A stretch of 64,000 nucleotides of DNA from Rhizobium leguminosarum bv. trifolii WSM1325 (lineage in GTDB: Bacteria > Pseudomonadota > Alphaproteobacteria > Rhizobiales > Rhizobiaceae), in the NCBI GenBank assembly GCA_000023185.1, contig CP001624.1, positions 434,001 to 498,000 of the forward strand, read 5' to 3'. The position numbers and the translations under genes are program-made. Under the pieces are notes generated by a model, which saw only the letters and a list, made by a program, of their open reading frames with translations, was not told the origin of the DNA and did not search any database. Positions 26,356-34,767 of this stretch are shown in pieces. How positions within the stretch are numbered: the stretch's first letter is position 1; every line of letters begins with the position of its first letter.

Positions 26356-26594
26356 TGAACAACCACCGAGCGCCGCAGTTCCCCCAGTCATGCCAGATGC
26401 CCGCCAGCAGCCTGCTCGCAGAGGCCTGCTTGGCTGGCTGTTTGGCAAGTGATACGCATGGCTCAGACCACCAAACGCTGCCATTGGGTGCCGCAAAGCG
26501 TTCGCCGACCTGTGCCTCGGCGGTCTCCCCGTTGGCCTTGCCGGCAGCGATTAGGCTCGGAATGTCGGCTCGCGCGGCGTCAGGGGATTCAATG

Positions 26595-27365
26595 TCATGA
26601 TTGCCCGGCAGCTTCCAGAATGAGCTCGGTGATCTCATTCGGATGTGAAATGAGCGACAGATGGCTGGATTCGAGTTCGATGGCTTTAGCGCCCATGCGT
26701 CTGGCCATGAAACGCTGCAGGTCTGGATTAATCGTTCCATCTTGTGTCGAAACGGCGTAGTGGCTTGGCTTGGAACGCCAAGCAGCGTTTGAGGTTTTGC
26801 CGGTGAGCAACGCCTTTTGGAATGGTTGTTGAACGGCATAGAGAACCCTCGCCCTGGCCTCGGGAAGTTCGCCCCCGAAATCGCGCAGGAACGCTTCCTC
26901 CGTCAGCCGTCCTTCGTCGCCGTCGAAAACAATGCCCGCGGTTGCGGGTGGTGTCGGGTAGGTTTTTGCCAAAGCTGCATAGTCCTCACCTGCATCCGGT
27001 GCTCGGGCAGCGACATAAACCAGTGAAGAGACGTTCGGATGTACGCCTGCTTCGGTGAGGATCATTCCCGAAAAGGAGTGGCCGACAAAGACGGTCGGAC
27101 CGTCCTGCCGGTCGAGAATGCGCCGGGCGGCCGCCACGGCATCGGGCAGCGTAGTGAGCGGGTTCTGGACCGCCGTGCAGTTTAGGCCCCTCGCTTGCAG
27201 CAGGGCGATAACCTCGGTCCAGCACGATCCGTCGGCGAAAAGTCCATGTACGAGAACGACATTGCGCGCCTTTGGAGGCGTGGTGGCGGCCAGGCCGGCA
27301 TGTGTCGCAACAAGTGACGTGGCAGCACCGACGAGCAAAGTTTTCGAAAATGTGCGTCTGTTCAT
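26595..27365 (-). CDS. Exported alpha/beta hydrolase with Tat-like signal
   Basis: 256 residues from ATG 27365. MNRRTFSKTLLVGAATSLVA is a twin-arginine-type signal. The fold shows VVLVHGLFADGSCW (oxyanion), the nucleophile elbow GHSFSG, and a C-terminal His in ESSHLSLISHP. Resembles the salicylate esterase / hydroxynitrile lyase-like hydrolases often annotated simply as alpha/beta hydrolase. The substrate is unknown. Divergent from, and overlapping the edge of, an AraC relic. Confidence 0.85.
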   Translation of the reverse strand: MNRRTFSKTLLVGAATSLVATHAGLAATTPPKARNVVLVHGLFADGSCWTEVIALLQARGLNCTAVQNPLTTLPDAVAAARRILDRQDGPTVFVGHSFSGMILTEAGVHPNVSSLVYVAARAPDAGEDYAALAKTYPTPPATAGIVFDGDEGRLTEEAFLRDFGGELPEARARVLYAVQQPFQKALLTGKTSNAAWRSKPSHYAVSTQDGTINPDLQRFMARRMGAKAIELESSHLSLISHPNEITELILEAAGQS

Positions 27366-27835
27366 CATCCACCGGCCGGCGCTCTGCATCGTGGTGCAGG
27401 GCGCGAAATGGACGACGTTCGGCGAACGAAGGCTCCATTATCGCACCAGCCAGGCCATGGTCGTCAGCGTCGAGATGCCGGGTGCAAGCCAGGTGGTGCA
27501 CAGCGCACCGGATGCGCCCTATCTCAGCGCCGTCATCGTACTCGACCAGGCGACCTACGCGAAGTTTATGAAAGCATGGAGGCACCGCCCACTCCGGCCT
27601 CCGACGAGCATGCCGCCGCCTTCGTTATGGAACTCAACGAGGCGATCCTCGGCTGCGCCGCGCGCGCCGTCAGCCTGCTTGGCGAGCCGCAGGCAATCCC
27701 GCTGCTCTATCCCGGCGTCAAGCGCGAACTCTGCTACCGCCTGCTGGCCGGGCCACATGGCGGTGTCTTCGCCCGCATGGTCGTCGGCGCGGAGCGAAAC
27801 CGGCGTCTGAAGTACCTCCAGACCGGAGGAATCGC
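27364..27835 (+). pseudogene. AraC-family regulator relic (N-terminal cupin domain only)
   Basis: The first frame gives IHRPALCIVVQGAKWTTFGE and SVEMPGASQVVHSAPDAPYL. From about 27570 another frame continues MEAPPTPASDEHAAAFVMEL and LLYPGVKRELCYRLLAGPHG, then RMVVGAERNRRL. This order is the AraC_N arm of 1,2-diacetylbenzene-type regulators. The start, one frame and the whole DNA-binding domain are lost. Confidence 0.65.
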
Positions 27836-27889
27836 TCATGCGAGCGAGCGTGCGAAAATTAGCTGCATCCACGATAAAGTCGGTCATCT

Positions 27890-28198
27890 CTACGCCTCGG
27901 ATGAAATAATAATTTTATGTATTCCTGCATATAGGCGCGACAAATACACAGGATCTCTTCCCTTGTACGCATCGTTTATGAAATTTCGCAGATTTATGTA
28001 ATCATCAGGCACAATTATGCTAGCTGCTCTTTCTTCGTCACTTAAGCTGTAATCTTTCGGCGCCTTAGAAAGCTGCAGGGCTGCGATTCTGTAATTTTCA
28101 ATCAATTTTGGTGCGTTTTGTTTTATGTATGGAAACGCTTCATTGATTTCATTTGGTGTGGGAAGTACAATCTTGGAGTTGCGCATATTTCCGCTCAA
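27890..28198 (-). CDS. Unrecognised 102-residue protein, AT-rich
   Basis: MSGNMRNSKIVLPTPNEINE at the start, helical and Lys/Ile/Asn-rich. The DNA is clearly more AT-rich than its flanks, suggesting a different origin. No family recognised. Confidence 0.5.
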   Translation of the reverse strand: MSGNMRNSKIVLPTPNEINEAFPYIKQNAPKLIENYRIAALQLSKAPKDYSLSDEERAASIIVPDDYINLRNFINDAYKGRDPVYLSRLYAGIHKIIISSEA

Positions 28199-28388
28199 AT
28201 TCGAAGAAGCAATTATATTGTTGCAGATACTTCGCGATCAGATCACAGGCATATGATTTCAGCACGACATCCTAAGCTAGGCATCAGGACTGAATGCTAC
28301 TCCGCTCGCCATTAGGCGCAACAGCCACACTATATCGACATGCCTGTCTAACGCCAAAAGGATCGGAGATACTGACGCCCTACGGGCG

Positions 28389-28705
28389 TCAGTTCAAAGT
28401 ATTCGCGTGTTGCTCGCCGTGGGCCGACGCTTGGGGGATTTTGGAGAGTTTCGCAAGAACCTCAGGATCAACGAGGTGCGCGACCATCGGGTGGATCTTG
28501 ATGTTGTCTTGCTTCGCAACCTGGTGGAAATTCGTTAGCACCATCGTTGCCAGTTCGCGCGTTGGCGCGATCACGTCGAGCAGCCAAACGGTGTCACCAC
28601 TCTTCCAGTCTTCCGGCTTCAGCCGGACCGGGAACCCACCCGCTTTATTGCGGTGATCGTAACGAACGGCTGAAAACGCGTAGAGATCATTGTCCGGCCG
28701 TTCTC
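28389..28705 (-). pseudogene. C-terminal relic of an HlyC-type toxin-activating acyltransferase
   Basis: On the minus strand: DLYAFSAVRYDHRNKAGGFP, VRLKPEDWKSGDTVWLLDVI, then APTRELATMVLTNFHQVAKQ and a stop. PEDWKSGD..WLLDVIAP is a signature of the lysine acyltransferases that activate RTX toxins. A stop just upstream and the missing N-terminal half, with its catalytic His, mark it as a relic. No RTX toxin gene is nearby. Confidence 0.55.
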
Positions 28706-28790
28706 ATTGAAGGTCTCTTGACCCCTTTGGAGAACACGTTCGCGCCGTCTCAAAGCGACCGCGCCCCTTCTTCAGACCTCGCAACATTGT
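28643..28790. repeat. Short repeat, copy 2 (partner 26239-26355)
   Basis: Same motifs as copy 1 with about 30 extra bases (GAAGGTCTCTTGACCCCTTT) near 28708-28727. It overlaps the upstream part of the HlyC relic. Confidence 0.6.
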
Positions 28791-28839
28791 GAACCATTAG
28801 TAACTTGAAACACGACAAGCAAACCTCATTATCCGACCG

Positions 28840-29193
28840 ATGAATCTGAAGCACTCCATCTCGGCAATCAGTATCGTGGCTTTGGCGGCATGCTCGCATA
28901 TCGAGCCGCTTGAGACGCCCCTCGCCCAGTCAGCAATCCCGCACCAGTCGCCTTTGACCGATCAAGCGGTGATCGCAGATACGGTGGGTCACAGTGCCGT
29001 AGGAGCAACTGCGCTTGCTTGGGCCAACCCATCGACGGGCAGCGCGGGTGTTATCGAGCAGATCGATGCCAGTAACGATGGGCCTGACGGATGTCGCGGT
29101 TTTGCGACCAGTCGGCAATCTCTCGACGGCATCACCCGCTTCAACGGCGTGGCCTGTCCGTCTGGGGACAGTTGGAAGCTGGGCGGGCAATAG
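28840..29193 (+). CDS. Small lipoprotein, surface-antigen-like
   Basis: 117 residues. MNLKHSISAISIVALAACSH is a lipoprotein signal with the lipobox LAAC (Cys18 would be lipidated). The mature part ends FNGVACPSGDSWKLGGQ, resembling the ends of small Rhizobiales surface lipoproteins. Probably membrane-anchored in the periplasm; role unknown. Confidence 0.7.
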   Translation: MNLKHSISAISIVALAACSHIEPLETPLAQSAIPHQSPLTDQAVIADTVGHSAVGATALAWANPSTGSAGVIEQIDASNDGPDGCRGFATSRQSLDGITRFNGVACPSGDSWKLGGQ

Positions 29194-29318
29194 GGGAGCG
29201 CTCGACGTCCGGTCTCGCGTTAACGGCATCTTCGCCGTGCTCTCTTCGGACAGCGATCAGACGCACCCATGTCGATCGCAACGTATTCGTCGAGTCCGGT
29301 CCGATCTGATCTGGCCTG

Positions 29319-29555
29319 TCAATGGACTGAGTTCGAAGATGGCGCGTTTACGCGCGTGGCGGCCAGCCCGACGTAAGTGCCGATCAGAACGGTCGCCATC
29401 TCCTCTAGCGAGCGACAGCCCTCGTTGTAGAGTTCGATGGCGGCATCACACAAAAACGAGGAGGCTTGATCGTCCCACTCCACCTCGTAGTACCGATACC
29501 ATTCACGGACCGCCTTCGACATCAGCAGGTGGTCGTTCTCTATGCACTTGGACAT
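29319..29555 (-). CDS. Unrecognised 78-residue protein (partner relic at 40171-40325)
   Basis: MSKCIENDHLLMSKAVREWY at the start, a helical segment (DAAIELYNEGCRSLEEMATV) and TYVGLAATRVNAPSSNSVH at the end. The C-terminal half recurs at 40171-40325, as does the flanking sequence to the left. Function unknown. Confidence 0.55.
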   Translation of the reverse strand: MSKCIENDHLLMSKAVREWYRYYEVEWDDQASSFLCDAAIELYNEGCRSLEEMATVLIGTYVGLAATRVNAPSSNSVH

Positions 29556-29707
29556 GCTTTACCCCAGACATGGAGGCGGCAGGCTTGCGTGGCTATGACT
29601 GCTTCTCGTTACGAGACACCGGCGTCGCCATTATCCCGGATTAGGAAAGCCAGGAACACCCACGGGACCTGCCTCCTCCGTGGACGAAGCAACTTCGTTC
29701 GGGTCGC

Positions 29708-29890
29708 CTAACGGCGGTCAATTTCGGCCTCGACCTTCCTCCTTGAGTTTCCAGCGCTCTTCACGGCCTTCTTGACGGCATCTTTCGAGACGCCCTCCTT
29801 CTTTGCTTCGTACTTGACCTCGTGATCCTGGCCGCCGGCCACGCGGGCTCGATCCTGCGCGCGGCCTCGGGATGTCGGTGTCTGTGCCAT
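29708..29890 (-). CDS. DUF3606 family small protein
   Basis: 60 residues. VKYEAKKEGVSKDAVKKAVK followed by a basic end is typical of this short rhizobial family, often linked to general stress. It precedes the ku genes on the opposite strand. Confidence 0.75.
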   Translation of the reverse strand: MAQTPTSRGRAQDRARVAGGQDHEVKYEAKKEGVSKDAVKKAVKSAGNSRRKVEAEIDRR

Positions 29891-30221
29891 CGGGTTTCTC
29901 CTTCAAATGAACGTCCGAAGTAGAAACTCATAACGATTCCGGTGGTTCCCGGGAGATAGTGGATGATGCCGCGCTTGAAGTGGCTGCGGAATTCCCGAAG
30001 CTGCCCGGCATGGTGCTGGAGGAATCAGGTTGCTGTGGCTCTCGAACTAAACAATCTCCACCGCTTTCCACTACCGCCGGGCGCAATTCGACGCACCGGA
30101 GACGGTGGAATCAATTTGGGAGAGAATATCCGTAAAGTATTGAAAAATGATTCGTTTTGAGTCGGAACGAATCACCCTGACACGTCTTTGAGTCGCGTAT
30201 CAGTGATTCGGAGTATTTGTC

Positions 30222-31130
30222 ATGCCGTCAGGACAGCGTGCGCAGTGGAAAGGCTTTCTGAAGTTCGGCGAGGTAAGCTGCGGCGTCGCTCTCTACACGG
30301 CAGCCTCGACCAGCGAGCGCATCACCTTCAACACCATCAACAAGGCCACGGGCAACCGCGTCAACCGCATCTTCATAGATAGCGAGACCGAGGATCCGGT
30401 GCCGAAGGAAGCCCAGACCAAGGGCTTCGAGATCGAGAACGGCCAGTACCTCATCATCGATCCCGAGGAAATTTCCGCCGCGATCCCTGAGAGCAACAAG
30501 ACGCTCGAGGTCGAGGCGTTCATCCCCTGCTCCGACGTCGACGACGTCTACTTCGACAAGCCGTACTACCTTACGCCCGACAAGATGGGCGGAGACGCGT
30601 TCGCTGCTCTGCGCGATGCGATGAAGAAGTCGATGGTCGCGGCCATCGCCCGCACCGTCCTGTTCCGTCGAATGCGTACGGTGCTGATACGGCCGCATGG
30701 CAAGGGCCTGATCGCCAGCACGCTCAACTACGACTACGAGGTTCGTTCCTCCGAAAAGGCTTTCGAGGAGATGCCCAAGCTCAAGATCGAGGGCGAAATG
30801 CTCGATCTGGCCAAGCACATCATCAGCACCAAGAAGGGCGAGTTCGACCCGGCGACCTTCGACGACCGCTACGAAGCCGCCCTCGCGGATCTGGTGAAGG
30901 CGAAGCTGGAAGGCAAGTCGCTTCCGAAGCCGAAGAAGGTGCAGGTCTCGAAGCCAAACGATCTTCTGGCCGCGCTCCGCGAGAGTGCTGGGATGATGAA
31001 GGCCGCTGACGATAAACCGAAACGCACTGCGGCCAATGCCAATCAAGGCACTGGCAGGCAGCGCGCCGCGCGCGGAGTGGCTTCGAAAGCCGCCTCTTCC
31101 GGGGCCGCTCCGCGGCGCAAGGCCAGCTAG
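30222..31130 (+). CDS. ku: Ku protein, non-homologous end joining (first of pair)
   Basis: 302 residues. The bacterial Ku core spans about 8-255 (WKGFLKFGEVSCGVALYTAA, then YYLTPDK..GGDAFAALRDAM). The tail (about 255-302) is Ala/Lys/Arg-rich (GRQRAARGVASKAASSGAAP), as in Ku proteins that use basic tails to bind DNA or recruit ligase. Ku rings load on double-strand ends and bring in LigD. The next ku gene starts 11 bp later, so the two are co-transcribed; such pairs form heterodimers in Sinorhizobium. Confidence 0.95.
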   Translation: MPSGQRAQWKGFLKFGEVSCGVALYTAASTSERITFNTINKATGNRVNRIFIDSETEDPVPKEAQTKGFEIENGQYLIIDPEEISAAIPESNKTLEVEAFIPCSDVDDVYFDKPYYLTPDKMGGDAFAALRDAMKKSMVAAIARTVLFRRMRTVLIRPHGKGLIASTLNYDYEVRSSEKAFEEMPKLKIEGEMLDLAKHIISTKKGEFDPATFDDRYEAALADLVKAKLEGKSLPKPKKVQVSKPNDLLAALRESAGMMKAADDKPKRTAANANQGTGRQRAARGVASKAASSGAAPRRKAS

Positions 31131-31141
31131 GGGGATAGGTC

Positions 31142-31954
31142 ATGGCTCCGAAATATTACTGGAAAGGCTACCTCAAACTTTCCCTCGTTACCTGCCCCGT
31201 GGCCATGACCCCGGCCACCAGCGAAAGCGAGAAGGTTCGCTTCCATACACTCAACAAGGAGACGGGCAACCGCGTCGTCTCCCGGTATATCGATTCCGTC
31301 ACGGGCAAGCCCGTCAAGGACGAGAACGAAGCCAAGGGCTACGCTCGCGGGGAAAACGACTACGTTATCCTCACCGAGGACGATCTGGATGCCGTCGCGC
31401 TCGACACGGTGAAGACGATCGACATCGACAAGTTCGTCCCGGCCGACAGCATCGAGTGGATCTACCTTGAGAAGCCGCATTACCTGATGCCGGACGACGC
31501 CGTCGGCAACGAGGCATTCGCGGTGATCAGGGATGCCATGAAGGCCGACAAGGTTTTCGGCGTGTCGAAGCTCGTGATGGGCCGCCGAGAGCGGGCGGTC
31601 GTCCTGGAACCTCGCGGCGAAGGCATCGTCCTCTGGACGCTGCGTTTCGGCGACGAGGTTCGACCGGAAGAGAACTATTTCGAAGACATCGACGAGCAGG
31701 CCGATCCGGATCTCATTCCCCTTGTGCAGCAGCTCATCAAGCAGAAGACCGCGCGTTGGTCTCCGGACATGGTGAGTGATCCAATCCAGGAAAGCCTGCT
31801 CAAGATCATCGCTGAGAAGAAGAAGGCGCTGAAGCCGAAAAAGGCGGCGAAGGGGAAGGCGGCCGAGTCCGCTCCGAAGTCCAATGTGGTCAGCATCATG
31901 GACGCGCTCCGCAAGAGCGTCGAGGCAGATCTCAAAGGTAGGAAGTCAGGGTAG
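31142..31954 (+). CDS. ku: Ku protein (second of pair)
   Basis: 270 residues; KYYWKGYLKLSLVTCPVAMT begins the core, with FHTLNKETGNRVVSRYID and YLEKPHYLMPDD following. It differs enough from the first Ku to be an old paralogue. It ends in a Lys-rich linker (KKALKPKKAAKGKAAESAPK) and a short conserved-looking helix (VVSIMDALRKSVE), also seen in part in the first Ku (LLAALRESAG). Co-transcribed with its neighbour and probably with 31959-32222. Confidence 0.95.
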   Translation: MAPKYYWKGYLKLSLVTCPVAMTPATSESEKVRFHTLNKETGNRVVSRYIDSVTGKPVKDENEAKGYARGENDYVILTEDDLDAVALDTVKTIDIDKFVPADSIEWIYLEKPHYLMPDDAVGNEAFAVIRDAMKADKVFGVSKLVMGRRERAVVLEPRGEGIVLWTLRFGDEVRPEENYFEDIDEQADPDLIPLVQQLIKQKTARWSPDMVSDPIQESLLKIIAEKKKALKPKKAAKGKAAESAPKSNVVSIMDALRKSVEADLKGRKSG

Positions 31955-31958
31955 TCAC

Positions 31959-32222
31959 ATGCACTTGCTGGAAACGAAGATTGTTCACGAGACAACCGGA
32001 TGGCGGGTAGACTTTGTCGGCGACGACGGGGAAGCGGTGTCGATCAAGGTCGCGGACGGTCATGCTGCAAGCGAAGACGAGGCCATCGAGCGTGCGAAAG
32101 AGGTCATGGTTCAGTTGACGCCATATGGCACGCGTGGCGGCGGCCGAAGCATCAACCCGTACGATGCCGCCAGCAATGGAAACTTTGACGACGACGAGCC
32201 TTTGCTGGATACCTGGCACTGA
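31959..32222 (+). CDS. Small Ku-neighbour protein, family member 2
   Basis: 87 residues, starting 4 bp after the second ku gene, so surely in the same operon. Core: TGWRVDFVGDDGEAVSIKVA, then AIERAKEVMVQLTPYGTRGG, ending in an acidic FDDDEPLLDTWH. Relatives in this window are at 23452-23745 (intact) and 40335-40600 (frameshifted). No known domain; a role with Ku is inferred from position only. Confidence 0.75.
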   Translation: MHLLETKIVHETTGWRVDFVGDDGEAVSIKVADGHAASEDEAIERAKEVMVQLTPYGTRGGGRSINPYDAASNGNFDDDEPLLDTWH

Positions 32223-32933
32223 TCCCGCCCTGAGGAAACCCCCGCCTCTCCGGCAAAAAAGGCCGGGGAACCGCACCGACCTTCCTCATCATCGCCTTCT
32301 TGCCAGTGCCAGTACATCCATGGTCAAAAGCATTTCAGCGATGCGGCCTTGCGAGCAAAAAAATCAGTCCTCATGGATCCTGAACAAGGCACCAACCTGA
32401 CCCTACGGCGTGGTCAGTCTTGGGCCGGCCAGCCGTTCGAAGGTTCGTCGATCTCGTCGCCCGGATCGTCAGTGGGATCCGGGTCGCGGTCGTACACAGC
32501 TCTCAAAGAGTCGAGTTCCCGGCGAGTTGTGGTCCCACGCCTCGATCGCACCAAAGAACCTCCCGATCAGCGTTACGCCCCCACGTCCCGAACGTGGTGC
32601 TAATGTCACAGCACCCACACGCTCGAAACCTCACCTTCCCCGTCACTATCGCAAACACGGGTGTGACATCTTCGTAACCATTCCCGTCGAAGCGACCGGA
32701 TGCGCTATGATGAGGCGATTGTTTCGGCAGCCTTGCTGTCGCGCGGCGATTGAAGGCTTTCACTGCGCTCGAACGGCACTAAGATCGAGAGTCGATCTAT
32801 CTCGCAGCAGATGGCGCGGGGGCATGATCAGTGAGGCAGGCGCGCCAGGACCGCCTGACGCCACATGATTCGCCTGATCCCCCTGCCCCGGCAAGCCGTT
32901 CCGCTTGAGTGGTACCCGTGGGCATCCCTCGCC
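32223..32933. other. Downstream region with a weak minus-strand relic
   Basis: At 32414-32600 the minus strand reads RRELDSLRAVYDRDPDPTDD, then PGDEIDEPSNGWPAQD and a stop: a protein-like acidic C-terminus whose upstream part shifts frame. No other gene is supported before the LysR gene. Confidence 0.35.
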
Positions 32934-33824
32934 TCACCTGCCCGGCCGCGCCAACGACCTCGCGATATCGACGATGTCGTCGCGCGAGGCGGTCGGGTCG
33001 TCCTTGCTCCACGCAACACCGAGCCCGATCCGAAAATCGATGCCTCTGACCGCCTTCAGCTCGAAGGCCCGGTTCGGCAGGCCCTCGGTCCATTCCGGCG
33101 CAAAGCCGATGCCAAGCCCGGCCGAGACCAGCGACACCAGCGAATAGGTGTCGTCGCAGCTATAGGCGATGTTGCGGGTCAGATCGTATTCCTCGAACTT
33201 CTCGTTGAAGTACCGCTCGGTGTAGGACAGGTTCTTGCGATTGAAGGCGATGATCTTCTCCCCGCGCAGATCGTCGATACCAATCTCCGCCTGCTCCGCC
33301 AGTGGGTTGCTCCTCGCCACCGCCAGCAGGTACCGCTCATGGGCGATCGAGGAGAAGCGCAAGGAGCCGATGTTTTCCACCGGCCGGATGAAGCCGAGAT
33401 TGATCTGGCCGTTTTCCAGGCCGCGGATGATGTCGCCGGTATTGCCGCTTGATATATGGATACGGATATCCGGGTACTTGCGGGCGATCTTTGCCAGAAA
33501 CGCGGGCAGCACGCCGGCGGTCGCCGGATAGACGGTGCCGATCCTGATCTGCCGGATCGTCTTGCCGGCCACCGCCCTGGTGATCTCGGCGGAAAGATCG
33601 ACCTCGCTCAGGATCCCGACGCAACGCTCGTGGAAGATCTCCCCTGCCCGCGTCAGTTCCACCCGCCGGGTCGAGCGGATGAACAGCGCGCAGCCGAGCT
33701 CCCGCTCCAGCGCCTGCACGTGGTTGGAGAGCGCCGGCTGGGCGATGCGGACCTTGGCGGCCGCCCGACCGAAGTGCAGTTCCTCGGCCACCGCGACGAA
33801 GTAGGAGAGCTGGCGTAGTTCCAT
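32934..33824 (-). CDS. LysR-family regulator, copy A of a near-identical pair
   Basis: 296 residues from ATG 33824. The winged HTH (RQLSYFVAVAEELHFGRAAA...) is at 1-60 and an effector domain (about 88-290) follows with IRIGTVYPATAGVLPAFLAK. I count about 11 differences from the copy at 47548-48438. Longer frames reaching 33887 add residues not shared with that copy and are rejected. The divergent neighbour is a small XRE gene; LysR proteins usually control a divergent target, but none is obvious here. Confidence 0.9.
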   Translation of the reverse strand: MELRQLSYFVAVAEELHFGRAAAKVRIAQPALSNHVQALERELGCALFIRSTRRVELTRAGEIFHERCVGILSEVDLSAEITRAVAGKTIRQIRIGTVYPATAGVLPAFLAKIARKYPDIRIHISSGNTGDIIRGLENGQINLGFIRPVENIGSLRFSSIAHERYLLAVARSNPLAEQAEIGIDDLRGEKIIAFNRKNLSYTERYFNEKFEEYDLTRNIAYSCDDTYSLVSLVSAGLGIGFAPEWTEGLPNRAFELKAVRGIDFRIGLGVAWSKDDPTASRDDIVDIARSLARPGR

Positions 33825-33920
33825 GAACGAGCTCCGCCGCACGTCGCATTTGTTGCAACGATGCTTCGTAAAAGGTAAGTTGCGCAAGAATAGCAGTCTG
33901 AAGTTTTGTTTTCAATACCC

Positions 33921-33941
33921 AACTTTCTAAAAACGAAAGTT
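33921..33941. promoter_or_regulatory. Inverted repeat, possible autoregulatory operator
   Basis: AACTTTC-taaaaac-GAAAGTT, 7-bp arms, ends 2 bp before the ATG of the XRE gene at 33944. A repressor bound here would block its own translation start or promoter. Confidence 0.4.
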
Positions 33942-33943
33942 TT

Positions 33944-34192
33944 ATGCTGAAGCACTCGCAATGTCGCGCTGCAAGAGCGCTTTTGGATTGGACCCAAGGG
34001 GACCTGGCTGAGCGAACATCGATAAGCGCGGTTTCGATACGCGCCTTTGAAAAAGGTGGAGATATGCGTGAAAGCAATCTTCGCCTTCTGACGCTCACCT
34101 TCGAAGCCGCAGGAATCATCTTTCAGGCTGATGGCGAAGTCACCGGAGGAGGAATCGGGGTGCGGCTTCGTTCTTCTATTGATGACGCTTGA
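33944..34192 (+). CDS. Small XRE-family regulator
   Basis: 82 residues: RAARALLDWTQGDLAERTSI and SAVSIRAFEKGG form the helix-turn-helix. The C-terminal end (FEAAGIIFQADGEVTGGGIG) is the classic finish of short rhizobial XRE regulators. The inverted repeat just before the start suggests autoregulation. Confidence 0.8.
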   Translation: MLKHSQCRAARALLDWTQGDLAERTSISAVSIRAFEKGGDMRESNLRLLTLTFEAAGIIFQADGEVTGGGIGVRLRSSIDDA

Positions 34193-34257
34193 TATTGAGC
34201 CGAGTAAACCTCGTTTATTCGCAACTTAGCTTCCGGAAATCCTTGGTCCAATTTCAA

Positions 34258-34290
34258 TGGTCATAGGTTCGAATCCTGTCGGGTGCGCCA
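34258..34290 (+). other. 3' end of a tRNA (tRNA-Arg-like), probable attachment-site fragment
   Basis: TGGTCATAGGTTCGAATCCT, then GTCGGGTGCGCCA, is a T-arm (ATAGG TTCGAAT CCTGT) with a 3' acceptor strand, discriminator and CCA. The matching 5' half with anticodon is absent. Integrated elements leave just such 3' tRNA fragments as att sites. Arg identity is suggested by the acceptor (GCACCCG pairing) and is not certain. Confidence 0.65.
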
Positions 34291-34429
34291 TTTGTTCCAT
34301 CATAAGTCTTTATTTTACCTGCGTTAATCGGCGCCAGGCGGATGGCCGCTCCCTCGCCTCTTCCCCCAATGTGTATAGGAAGTCATTAGACGTTAGCGGA
34401 CCACCACTAGAGACATCTTGGAACTGGCT

Positions 34430-34765
34430 TTATCCATCCTCGGAGAAGTTGCTGTCCACTTCATCCCCGTTCAGCTCGGTGTCGCCGCCGTCCTCGTCGT
34501 TCTCGTCTTCGATTTCCAGGTCAGCCTGCTCCGAACCCACCGGCATATACCAATGCGTTTGCGTGACATGCTCAGGGGCGCCGAGGCTGGGTTCGTTGTC
34601 GTTGTCAGGTTCCAGGTTCTCGTCGCCGTCCATGAAGTCGAGAATGCCGATCAGATCCTCAATACAGGCTTCAATATTCGCACGATGGTTGACTCTGGCG
34701 ACGATGCCGAGTTTTTCGGCTTCGCTCATTGAGCCAAGTATATGCACCAACCGCGAGATGCGCAT
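34430..34765 (-). CDS. Acidic protein of unknown function
   Basis: 111 residues from ATG 34765 with AGGAGG placed 7 bp upstream. A helical N-terminal half (ISRLVHILGSMSEAEKLGIV) and a strongly acidic end (EIEDENDEDGGDTELNGDEV). Directly follows 34768-35079 (2 bp between stop and start), so the two are coupled. No family recognised. Confidence 0.6.
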   Translation of the reverse strand: MRISRLVHILGSMSEAEKLGIVARVNHRANIEACIEDLIGILDFMDGDENLEPDNDNEPSLGAPEHVTQTHWYMPVGSEQADLEIEDENDEDGGDTELNGDEVDSNFSEDG

Positions 34766-34767
34766 GG

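Noticed and set aside
27555..27887. Minus-strand frame beginning MTDFIVDAANFRTLARMSDS
   Set aside because: Mostly antisense to the AraC relic; the first 25 residues look protein-like but no continuation in any frame is found.
30228..31046. Long minus-strand open frame (272 codons) opposite the first ku gene
   Set aside because: A shadow of the well-supported ku gene; its codon pattern follows the ku frame and it resembles no family.
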